Assembly: GCF_900103165.1 (NCBI RefSeq) | Contig: NZ_FNKY01000001.1 | Location: 2,170,001-2,234,000, forward strand | Source of the DNA: Nitrosospira multiformis | GTDB taxonomy: Bacteria > Pseudomonadota > Gammaproteobacteria > Burkholderiales > Nitrosomonadaceae | DNA length: 64,000 nt | Direction of reading: 5' to 3' | Part shown: positions 16,205 through 24,429 of the stretch, piece by piece | Numbering within the stretch: position 1 is the stretch's first letter | How the letters are laid out: each line of letters begins with the position of its first letter | Position numbers and translations under genes: made by a program | The notes under the pieces: generated by a model | Seen by the model: only the letters and a program-made list of their open reading frames with translations | The model's database searches: none | What the model was told of the DNA's origin: nothing

Positions 16205-17157
16205 GCTATTCGCCTTCTTGCATTGAGTGTCAGCAGGGTTTGCCAGGCTGTGTCTGCGTCCAGCAATGGAGGAACGACCGAAGCTCGCCGTGATCCTGTT
16301 GTGAAGGCTTGCGTGATAGCGAGTTTGATTTGTGCGTCGGTTGCGGCGGGAAATTCCGACCATAGCAGTGCAATGGTCCCGGTGACAAAAGGCACCGCAA
16401 CGCTCGTACCACCAAGCGTGACTGATTGGCCGTCAGCGTTCAGACTGGTAATGTTGTCACCCGGCGCGCTCAACCCTCGCGTGCCTATCGAACTGCCCAG
16501 ATTCGATTCGTTTATAGGTCGGCCGCGTAAATCACAGGCCACGACCGGAATGACCCACGGGTGACGGGTAATGGCGGAACTTCCGAGCGTGCCTTGGTTG
16601 CCCGCTGCCGCAACGATCAGCACGCCGCGCCTGAGGGCCAGATTGAGTGCCTCTTCCAGGGCATGCTCCCCCTTGGTGGAAGGCTGTGCCAGGGCGAGGC
16701 TCAGGTTAACGATGCGTGCGCCTGCACCAATGCATTCAAGGATTGCCGCTGCCAGTTCCTGAGGCGTCGAGCTGGGCATGTGTTCGCGCCCGGCGGTTTT
16801 TTCGGTAAAAATGGGACGTATGAGGAGGGTACAGCCGGGACAAATGGCGGGCGCAGGGGAATTCCGTTTCGCAGATAAGATCCCGGCTATAAAGGTTCCA
16901 TGCAGGCATGCTGCGCTATTGGCCTGTGTGCAGGCTGCCCCATTGTTTCCGGGAATTTCCCGGAGGTTCTCGCTTGCCAGATCAGCGTGCCGGGTAAGGA
17001 CAGGGCCATCGATGAGTCCAATCCTGATGTCAGGAATACCGCTGGTGCGTTCCATCAATGCCGAGAGCCTGACCAACTCCGTAGGAAGCATAGCGCGCGT
17101 CACCCCTTGAGCCCTTGATGGCAGATTGCCGGAAAGCCTTGCATTGGTCAATGCCAA
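16201..17157 (-). CDS. PatA/PatG-like subtilisin (S8) protease
   Basis: A 318-residue serine protease. The catalytic triad is visible: Asp50 in IGLIDGPV, His86 in CLHGTFIAGIL and Ser252 in GGTSVAVPFVTG, with oxyanion Asn187 in AAAGNQG. The DGPV signature and short N terminus fit the cyanobactin PatA/PatG protease group. There is no signal peptide, so it probably acts in the cytoplasm, as expected for precursor processing. The start is a TTG at 17157; Met23 is an alternative. Four Cys surround the catalytic His (AACTQANSAACLHG, ICPGC), possibly disulfides or metal ligands. Confidence 0.85.
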   Translation of the reverse strand: MALTNARLSGNLPSRAQGVTRAMLPTELVRLSALMERTSGIPDIRIGLIDGPVLTRHADLASENLREIPGNNGAACTQANSAACLHGTFIAGILSAKRNSPAPAICPGCTLLIRPIFTEKTAGREHMPSSTPQELAAAILECIGAGARIVNLSLALAQPSTKGEHALEEALNLALRRGVLIVAAAGNQGTLGSSAITRHPWVIPVVACDLRGRPINESNLGSSIGTRGLSAPGDNITSLNADGQSVTLGGTSVAVPFVTGTIALLWSEFPAATDAQIKLAITQAFTTGSRRASVVPPLLDADTAWQTLLTLNARRRIA

Positions 17158-17333
17158 TGATCAGGCCGCTTTATTTGCGGTTAATAAGTTTTTTTGATTC
17201 CCTTTGTATAGAAATACTCTTTATCCTCGAGCCGTTCGGTGCGTTACCTAACATAGCATCCTCCAATACCTCCCTGGTTCCTGTCAGGTCATTGTATTGA
17301 TTTGGAATTGACATATTATTCGCCGGAATCTAT

Positions 17334-18557
17334 TTATTTCTCGGGAATTTTGAATCCCAGATAAGTCAGGTTGCTGATTCCCATTAAGATAAGCAAAGTC
17401 TCGGGAAATTCCGGGATAGACATGCCATCCGCCACAGAACCGACGAATACCATGCCCAGGATAAGTGTCCATATGACAACTTGAAGACGGTGAAAACTCA
17501 CGCCGTTGCCGTCATCGCAAATTTCCTGCCAGAATCCCCTGGATTGCCTGCGCTGCGCCTGGTTACCCAGTTGATGGGATAGTTCCTTGATTTTTTGCGA
17601 GAGGGTCGTCAACTGGCTTTCATTATCCGAAGAAAAGCCGTCCGGATTTCTTTCTTTCAACGTTTTAAGATCCTGTTCTTCCTGCCGAAGCTTCGTGACT
17701 TCGTCCTCGGCCCCGGATTTCTTGCTGTTTCCGATCAAGACTGCACTCAATCCGGTGGCGCCACTGATGCCCAGGAGGATAAGTACTTGTTGGGGAATAT
17801 ATTCCATAGTACCGGTCAATATCCAGATGCCGACAAATGCCAGTGCGACCATCAATCCCCAGAAGGCCATCTGGCTCTTGCCCAGGCTGTAATAGCCGGT
17901 ATCTTTGTCCTTCAGCATGTTTGTCTTATTGACGATCAAATAATAGGCAACAAATAAAAACAGCAAGGAACCACTGACAGCGGCGAGTATTTCTGATGCC
18001 GGTGCGAGATAGACGAAAAACGGGTAGGTGGATTGCACCACTAATGGCAATTCGTTACCTATCCCTATGCCCACCTCGATTGGCATGACATACTCATCCT
18101 TGCTTTTGAACACCATGTCCCATGCCTCGCGGGATTCTTTAAGCGCAGGATTGCGTTCAAGATAGAAACTGAAGCGCAGCGTATTTCCGTTATCGAATTG
18201 GGATATGGCTGAAGGCAGATTGGCCATCTTGATCCCGTCAAACAACAGGAAAAATGTTCTTGAAGCGCCGGTCTTTTCCAGCTCGATTTTCAATCTTCTG
18301 GCAACATCGCCGGTTGCTTTGATATGGACTCTTTCGCCCATTTTAAAAACGAAATCTTCCTTGTTCCTGCCCTCGTTTTTTCCGACGATAAAAAGTTCGC
18401 CTTTCTGGCTTTCCTGTTGAGCCTGGCCCCTTGCTGCGTCAGGGGGTGGGACCGAGACGGGAGTAGCAACAGAAGTTTCAACGGTTGTTTCCTGCGCGAA
18501 TACCTGCGGAAAACAAGCCAGCAGCGCGGCCGTGATAATGATGGCTGAATAACGCAT
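17334..18557 (-). CDS. Exported membrane protein with duplicated membrane module
   Basis: A 407-residue protein from the ATG at 18557, which has AAGGAG 9 bases upstream and opens a signal peptide (MRYSAIIITAALLACFPQVFA-Q); the frame runs on to 18650. A periplasmic domain of about 190 residues precedes membrane segments (ILAAVSGSLLFLFVAYYLIV; QMAFWGLMVALAFVGIWIL; LILLGISGATGL), a cytoplasmic coiled coil, and a second module (LQVVIWTLILGMVFVGSV; LLILMGISNLTYL). The modules at about residues 240-300 and 350-405 share the pattern Q-x(2)-FW ... LILxGISxxTxL, an internal duplication. The family is known to me only as hypothetical membrane proteins. It may anchor or sense for the adjacent loci. Confidence 0.7.
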   Translation of the reverse strand: MRYSAIIITAALLACFPQVFAQETTVETSVATPVSVPPPDAARGQAQQESQKGELFIVGKNEGRNKEDFVFKMGERVHIKATGDVARRLKIELEKTGASRTFFLLFDGIKMANLPSAISQFDNGNTLRFSFYLERNPALKESREAWDMVFKSKDEYVMPIEVGIGIGNELPLVVQSTYPFFVYLAPASEILAAVSGSLLFLFVAYYLIVNKTNMLKDKDTGYYSLGKSQMAFWGLMVALAFVGIWILTGTMEYIPQQVLILLGISGATGLSAVLIGNSKKSGAEDEVTKLRQEEQDLKTLKERNPDGFSSDNESQLTTLSQKIKELSHQLGNQAQRRQSRGFWQEICDDGNGVSFHRLQVVIWTLILGMVFVGSVADGMSIPEFPETLLILMGISNLTYLGFKIPEK

Positions 18558-19142
18558 AAGGATTTTCTCCTTCATAGAATTGATCGCCATATTGGCATGT
18601 ATCTTTCGCCCCATATCGCTTGTTGTCGAATATGTCGCAAGAAGCGCCATCCATGCTTTTTCGATGCGGCGATGCGCAAATAGGAGATATTAAGAAAATC
18701 TCATTATAAGAATAGCAGAGGGATCGTTTTGCAGCGGTCAAAAATAAACAGGTATTCGCAACCCCGCAGCCTGACGTGCGACAAAAAGGCGCTTAGGACC
18801 GAATTCCTTTATTTGAGCGATTATCGGTTTTCGGGCAAGTGAAGCATGCTGAATATGCTGGGCCTCAGGCATACCGCAATCGGTAAATCCGGTGACTCCT
18901 TAATAACAGCCTTTTTTACTGTCATTCTCAACATTCATGTAATAGATCGAGCTGTTATCAGCCTAGTTCATTTATGGTGCTGCCGATGCAGGCAGACCAA
19001 ACCAGCGGTCGAACATAAAGTTAAATACGAAGGTATAGACCAGGAAAAATGCTAACAGGCCTAAATCCAGCAAAAAAGCCTACCACAAGGATACCTGTCC
19101 CATCCTGCCGGTCTGCAATATTTCATTATCACCACCTGCGCA
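18558..19142. other. 585-bp intergenic stretch
   Basis: No intact gene is supported here. The only recognisable content is a decayed transporter C terminus at 18972-19085. A 69-residue plus-strand frame at 18846-19055 lacks a ribosome site and protein-like composition. Confidence 0.5.
18972..19085 (-). pseudogene. Remnant of a PACE-family (AceI-like) efflux transporter C terminus
   Basis: On the minus strand, after an in-frame TAG at 19082-19080, the frame reads AFLLDLGLLAFFLVYTFVFN followed by FMFDRWFGLPASAAP and a TAA stop at 18972. This matches the last membrane helix of PACE/BTP proteins (AceI has ILDIGLTLCILVYTFIFQW). Only about 38 codons survive, and nothing upstream resembles the rest of the protein. 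Confidence 0.6.
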
Positions 19143-22100
19143 TCACGACCGGCCGACTTCGAACGAAAATCGCGCGACACGCTTCGTCCAGGGCGCAAGT
19201 ACCGCAAGCCTGGTATCGGCAGGTATCTCCTCATCGTGCGTCTCCAGCCACTCGCGTAGGCGTTGCCAGCCGGGTGCGTCCTCAAGCCAGGCTTGATCCA
19301 TCTCCTTCATGAGCCAACCGATATCGCGCGGAGCCTCATTTAGGGGTGCGGGACCCGCTCCAGTTTCCACCGTCGCAAAGAAATTGCGTGCCAGCATGGG
19401 CGTGCCGGTATCGACCGCGAGAAGCAGCAACACGGCCTGATAGTGGCCCAGCGGATTGCCCGGCCGCGGGAATGAGCGTTCCTCCTGCGGCCCGAGCCCC
19501 GCCTTGATCAACCGGTACACATTAACGAACCGCTTGAGCGCACGCGGCGAGCGGCCGAGTACCGGCGCAAGCTTTGTCATGAAATCAAGTTCGGCGGGAA
19601 TGATTTCGAGGCTCTCGAACGTCGGGTAGACGGGTTGTTGAGCGGTGGGAATCGTGGTGGCGCCAACATTGCTCCCGGCGGATGCGGAGCCAGCCGAAGC
19701 AGTTTGAGGCACCTGCTGCTGTGCTGTTTGCGCCGCCGCCGGTGCGCTTGCCCCGGATATTGGCTGCTGCGGTGTGATCGGAATCCCTGAAGACATGTCG
19801 GCGCCCGCTACGGTCGTTATTATCTTGCCAGCTGCTTTTTCCTGCTCCCCCTCTTTCGAGTCTTGATCCGGGTGCTTCACGCTCGTTCGCAGCAGCCCGC
19901 GCACCATGCGGTCACAAGCGGCGGCATCCATGGGTCTCAGCCAGAATGGAATCTGGAAAATCTTCTCGAGGTAATCGTTGGGCGTCGCCGAGCCGACGAG
20001 CAACCCCGTGTCACTTTCGTCGTTTACCGGCCTGTTGTCGACGTGAAGCAATTCGCGATAACGTGTCTGCAACGAGCGCTTGATCCAGCGCGCATCCACC
20101 CCGACGACAACGACAAAAAGCGGGAATGCCAGTAGCAGATGCACCGCTTGCAATACTTCCACCACCTTGTTTGGCGGACAGCGGTCGAGATCGTCGATAT
20201 AAAGCACAATGCGATTGATGCGCTTGTCCTTGTCTTTCTCCTCTTCAGCCAGGCTCGCATACCGCTTTTGGCCATCGGTACGGGGTGGCTCGAACGGGTC
20301 TTCGGGCGATAGCGACCAATTTTCCTCTTCGATCAGCCCGGAAAGTTTCTCGAAATCGTCGCGTACCAGCGCGAGCACGCCGAGGTGCTTGCGATAGTCG
20401 CTGCTTGCGGCGCGGTCGGTGATGAAATTGGCAAGCAGGCGGCCGGCCGTCGCAGCCTTGAGCTCGGCGTCGGCGGCGGCCTCGCGCGCCTTCGCTTCCG
20501 CATGCCTCTGCAGCGCAGAATCGAGAGCCGCTGTCAGCTCGCGCAGCCTTTGCTCGGCCTGTGTGACCTTCTGCACATGCGTGGCAGTCTCCTTCGCCAT
20601 CTCCTCGTCAAACTTCTTCTGCGCGGTCTCTGCTTCATCGAGCCGTTGCGACATCCACTGGGCCTGTTGCTTGAGCCAGGGAACACCTGACGCGATCAAC
20701 GTCGCCAAACCGGTGGCGTAGGCGTAGATGTCGGTAACGCTCGATCCCAGCATCTGCAATACAAGGCGCACAACAATCGCCACGACCGGCGCCCCGAGAA
20801 GGCTAAAGAGTAGCCAGTTGAACCGGCGATTCCGATCCTTCGCATGCATGAGCGGGGCGAGAAATCGTTGTCCGCGGCCGAGCACGCCATGGATCTGCCG
20901 CAGCGCGCCCTCGAGCTCCACGGCGCTCCGGCCGACTGCCCCGAGATCAAGTTGTTCCAGCGCATTGACGACCGGCTGGTGGGCGCCGCTCAGCACAAAA
21001 TCTTTCCGTACGTGTTCAGCATTCAGTTTGGCCAGTTCTTCCGTTTTTTCGTTGAGACTCTTCTGCGCGGCGTCCAGAGTCACCTTCGCGGCAGTCGCCG
21101 CCGCTTTCGCACTGTCGGCGGCGTTGCTTGTTGCCTGCGAGAGCGCCTTCTCCTCGGCAAGCTTTTTGATCAGCTCCTCCTGCAATGCCCGGCTGATTCT
21201 TGGGTCTTTCTTCACATACAGGTTGTCGAGGATGTGCTCGACGAGGCTCGCCCAGAGGTTGCCTTCGACATAGTGCCAGGCGTTGAACTCGATCTGTACG
21301 ATGTTTTTATAAATGGGCAGGTCGCGCTGCATCCGGTTCGCCGTGCGCGCTTCCATCGCCAGGCTGTCGATAGCCGCTCGCAACTGGCGCATGAAGAACG
21401 TCTTGCCGGAGCCCCACTCGCCGAACAAGCCGATGGAGAGCGGCGGCACGACGGTTCGCGCGGCAATCAGCGCGGCGAGCGCGCGCACATCATTCTGGAT
21501 ATCCAGCAGATCATCGCCACCCACGCGATCGGCGATGAAGCCGCTGAAACGGCGTACCGCCGATCGCGTACCGATGAGCAGTGCCTCCCAGGCGTCATCG
21601 TCATCCCCATGGCCGCGCAACCACTCGCATAGCGCCTCACGCACGAATACGGGGTCGAGCCCCATCTCGGCGAGACGGTTGAGCGCGCCTGAGCGCTCTT
21701 TTGTTGTATCACTGTGCAATAGGGCTGCCAGGAGATGGCGTGCATGAATTTCCGGATCGTGTGCCGTGCGCTGGGCGATGTCGCGCGACCGTTCCAGCGC
21801 CGCGAACAGGTAGCCTGTCATCTCGACGGGAAGACTGCGAACCGGACTTTCCGATCGTACTTGCAGACCTCGCGATCCGCGTTTTCTGAAATAGCGGTCC
21901 CGTATTGCCTCATACTCTTTTGTGTGCTTGTCGACCAGCTCGCGCAGGAAATGTGCTGCCCATGGGCCTCCCGTATCGGTGGCTTCGGCGATCGCGAGTA
22001 GCATGAAGCTGGTGGTCACGGCAAGCGGCGGTGTTACGCCCGATGCCATCTCTGCTGCCCGATTCATCAAAAATGGAATTGAGCTCGCGGTCTTGAACTC

Positions 22101-22817
22101 GGAGAGCCGTGTCAGCGGTACGGTCCCGGCGTCGGGTGGGGCGGTTGATTCCGGTGGTTGAAGAGCCGCATCGGCTAATGTTTTCCGTTCAGTCTCGCGT
22201 TCGCGTGTTTCATCGCCATTACCGATATTCGAACTACTCCAGCCTTGGGCGCGTGCTATATTTTTTAATCGGGAATCAATAGCATAGCGTAGTTGATTTA
22301 ACGCGTTCCAATAGAAATCTTCCGCTCCACTTTCTCTGGGTGTGGGATAGCCGGACAAGAGGGGTGCAATCGCGTTCGGCGGTTTATACCAGAACTTCGC
22401 GTCGATCTGGTGCTTGCGAATGCGATCAATATTCGGGGGAACGCCGGTCAACTCATCGTAGGGAAAAATCTCCACCACGAAAACATCGGCGGGTTTCTCA
22501 GGATCATTCGAGTGAGCCTGAATGAAATACTCCAGTTCTTTTCCGCACCATTCGGAATCGATATAATTTTGCGAGAGGATCAATACCAGTAATTTGCTGT
22601 TTTCAACTTTTTTGATCAGATCATCGCTAAATACATCGCCCGACTTGAGATGGTGGTCAATGAAGAGGTTTTTCTTAAGGACGTTGGGACCGATATTCAG
22701 ATAATGGGCAAATGAAGTCACCCAGCCAGCCTGCGCTGAGTCCGGAACTTCGTTATCCGCATCAGCATAGCTAATAAAAACATCATAGCCTTGATCTATA
22801 GACACATGCTCTCCCAA
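19143..22817 (-). CDS. TIR - ClpN-like - KAP P-loop NTPase membrane protein
   Basis: A 1224-residue multidomain protein. A TIR domain spans about residues 9-150 (YDVFISYADADNE); Glu94 in SEWCGKEL sits where TIR NADases have their catalytic Glu. A Clp-N-like helical segment follows at about 345-400 (IHARHLLAALLHS). A KAP-type NTPase has Walker A about 465-472 (GEWGSGKT) and Walker B about 875 (IVLYIDDLDRCPP). Two membrane helices and flanking coiled coils are inserted at about 560-790, as typical for KAP NTPases. The layout suggests a membrane-anchored sensor-effector, possibly depleting NAD in defence or cell death. Cargo and trigger are unknown. Confidence 0.88.
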   Translation of the reverse strand: MGEHVSIDQGYDVFISYADADNEVPDSAQAGWVTSFAHYLNIGPNVLKKNLFIDHHLKSGDVFSDDLIKKVENSKLLVLILSQNYIDSEWCGKELEYFIQAHSNDPEKPADVFVVEIFPYDELTGVPPNIDRIRKHQIDAKFWYKPPNAIAPLLSGYPTPRESGAEDFYWNALNQLRYAIDSRLKNIARAQGWSSSNIGNGDETRERETERKTLADAALQPPESTAPPDAGTVPLTRLSEFKTASSIPFLMNRAAEMASGVTPPLAVTTSFMLLAIAEATDTGGPWAAHFLRELVDKHTKEYEAIRDRYFRKRGSRGLQVRSESPVRSLPVEMTGYLFAALERSRDIAQRTAHDPEIHARHLLAALLHSDTTKERSGALNRLAEMGLDPVFVREALCEWLRGHGDDDDAWEALLIGTRSAVRRFSGFIADRVGGDDLLDIQNDVRALAALIAARTVVPPLSIGLFGEWGSGKTFFMRQLRAAIDSLAMEARTANRMQRDLPIYKNIVQIEFNAWHYVEGNLWASLVEHILDNLYVKKDPRISRALQEELIKKLAEEKALSQATSNAADSAKAAATAAKVTLDAAQKSLNEKTEELAKLNAEHVRKDFVLSGAHQPVVNALEQLDLGAVGRSAVELEGALRQIHGVLGRGQRFLAPLMHAKDRNRRFNWLLFSLLGAPVVAIVVRLVLQMLGSSVTDIYAYATGLATLIASGVPWLKQQAQWMSQRLDEAETAQKKFDEEMAKETATHVQKVTQAEQRLRELTAALDSALQRHAEAKAREAAADAELKAATAGRLLANFITDRAASSDYRKHLGVLALVRDDFEKLSGLIEEENWSLSPEDPFEPPRTDGQKRYASLAEEEKDKDKRINRIVLYIDDLDRCPPNKVVEVLQAVHLLLAFPLFVVVVGVDARWIKRSLQTRYRELLHVDNRPVNDESDTGLLVGSATPNDYLEKIFQIPFWLRPMDAAACDRMVRGLLRTSVKHPDQDSKEGEQEKAAGKIITTVAGADMSSGIPITPQQPISGASAPAAAQTAQQQVPQTASAGSASAGSNVGATTIPTAQQPVYPTFESLEIIPAELDFMTKLAPVLGRSPRALKRFVNVYRLIKAGLGPQEERSFPRPGNPLGHYQAVLLLLAVDTGTPMLARNFFATVETGAGPAPLNEAPRDIGWLMKEMDQAWLEDAPGWQRLREWLETHDEEIPADTRLAVLAPWTKRVARFSFEVGRS

Positions 22818-22852
22818 GCATTATCACCATGCTTTATCAGCATAAGAGAAAT

Positions 22853-23341
22853 TTACGGACATTCGAGTTCGACAATGCAAATGTATTTGCACGGTATTGT
22901 TTTTCTATGCACATCCGAATGAAAATACCAACACTTTGATCTGTTACTATCGAAGCGGGGGGTAATAGATTTTAATCCAGAAGATCGTCGCCGCCACACG
23001 GCAATGAAACCGCTTAAACGGCGTACCACCGATCGCTCTTCCAGCAATATGATCTGCAACACGCTCGCGATGGACTCATCGCGCACGCAAGGGGAACCAA
23101 GCAGATCATCCGAAACAAGAAAGAGCATTACAGCCACATTCTCGACTTCGTCACGAAGCGTGTCGGGTGCGCGGGCCGACTCAGCGAGATATTCGTCGCT
23201 CCACGCTTCGACGCTCAGCCCTGCCGGAAAGCGTTCCCTGTCGTTCGTACGGACAACGAGACGATCCTCCAGCCGATGCCGCCAGTCCTCATCCCGGCTG
23301 GCATAAACCAGGATGATTCTTTTACCGGGTGCCATAATCAT
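22853..23341 (-). pseudogene. Truncated TIR protein fused to a KAP-gene fragment
   Basis: A 162-residue frame. Residues 1-110 are TIR-like (RIILVYASRDEDWRHRLEDR, VAVMLFLVSDDLLGS). The segment ERSVVRRLSGFIA (nt about 22978-23032) is nearly the same, in DNA and protein, as TRSAVRRFSGFIA in the neighbouring KAP NTPase (nt about 21505-21560); the frame then shifts and the tail is meaningless. So this is what is left of a second TIR-KAP gene after deletion. The TIR part may still be expressed, since its ATG and frame are intact. It lies just 35 bp upstream of the full TIR-KAP gene, same strand. Confidence 0.65.
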
Positions 23342-23580
23342 GATGTTTTCTTATTAGATTAATGCCTTTTGGGCCATGGTTGATCCTCGGATTCAGAACC
23401 TTGCTTTGCCCGCTTCCTGATGCTTCAATTCCGTATCGAGCCCGAAGAAATTAAATTATTATTCTTTTAAATCATATTATTTAATATAATTATCTAATGT
23501 TAAATATTAATGTGAAACATTTCTTGATCAGAGCTCGAAGTCTGCCAGACCGGATGTCGCGTCATACTTATAGAATGGGC

Positions 23581-24309
23581 TCAAAGTATGGGAATATCCT
23601 CGGCAATGCCATTTAATTTTATGACTTCATAGGTCAGTTCCGCACCTGCCCGTCTTATCACGCGCCCCCGGCTGTGAATCTTGATACCCACGGTTTCAAA
23701 CTCCTGTCGTGCATGGCCTCCCAGTTGAACTGGCGGCAGAACCAGGGCGAAATCCAGGCCGCCGGCATCGGCATTGGGTTGAAGCGTTACTGAGATAAGC
23801 GATCCCAGAATAGTTTGTTCCTGACTGATATCGTCTCCCCGAAATACAAACTGGCCTTCCGAACCATTGTATTCAAGCTGGGCATCTGACGGTGATTCGC
23901 TTATTCCCAGGGGGCCCAATGCCTTGGGGAAAAAGATGACGCGTTTGACGCCCTCGCAGTCGCTGAAGGTATAGCGGTTGGGTTGCCCGCTGCGATCGTC
24001 CAGCCAAGTGGTTATTGAGTTTTGCGCAGCGTTTACGCGCACTCCCCTGACATCCGCCGGAAAGCTGTCCCATACATAAATCGCATGGATGGGAGAGATC
24101 ACTTGCGTTGCGGGTCCCTCCGGAGGATCGGCGGCGAAATCAAAATCGTAAATTCCATCCGGTGGTGCCTGAATATTGACGAAGGGGTTCAGCCGAGGGT
24201 TGGTCCAGCCCCCGGTTGGCACATTACCCGAGGCGGTAATTTGTAATTTAGGGGGAAAACTTTCCAGAACCGCAAGCCTGACTTCCGTCACTTCACGAAT
24301 TGTTTTCAT
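23581..24309 (-). CDS. Conserved protein of unknown function in TIR/caspase locus
   Basis: About 242 residues from the ATG at 24309 (MKTIREVTEVRLAVLESFPP), which has GGAGGA upstream; the frame extends to 24366. It has no signal peptide or membrane segment. The first 110 residues look beta-rich (VPTGGWTNPRLNPF, PPDGIYDFDFAADPPEG) and resemble a conserved hypothetical family I remember but cannot name. It reads divergently from the caspase-like gene across 120 bp and could share a control region with it. The 239 bp upstream of the TIR remnant (23342-23580) are very AT-rich with no gene. Confidence 0.6.
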   Translation of the reverse strand: MKTIREVTEVRLAVLESFPPKLQITASGNVPTGGWTNPRLNPFVNIQAPPDGIYDFDFAADPPEGPATQVISPIHAIYVWDSFPADVRGVRVNAAQNSITTWLDDRSGQPNRYTFSDCEGVKRVIFFPKALGPLGISESPSDAQLEYNGSEGQFVFRGDDISQEQTILGSLISVTLQPNADAGGLDFALVLPPVQLGGHARQEFETVGIKIHSRGRVIRRAGAELTYEVIKLNGIAEDIPIL

Positions 24310-24429
24310 GGGTTGATTTATCCTCCAGGTTTTATTACGGCTGAACTCTATACACGCTAGTTTCACTTCTTTATAGTTCAGGAAACTAAAAAAATAAATA
24401 GGGTTATTTTCAAGAGGAATGTAAATGTC

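Noticed and set aside
12859-17157. A complete cyanobactin cluster
   Set aside because: No YcaO, prenyltransferase or oxidase gene is seen in the window; only PatA/PatG-like parts are present.
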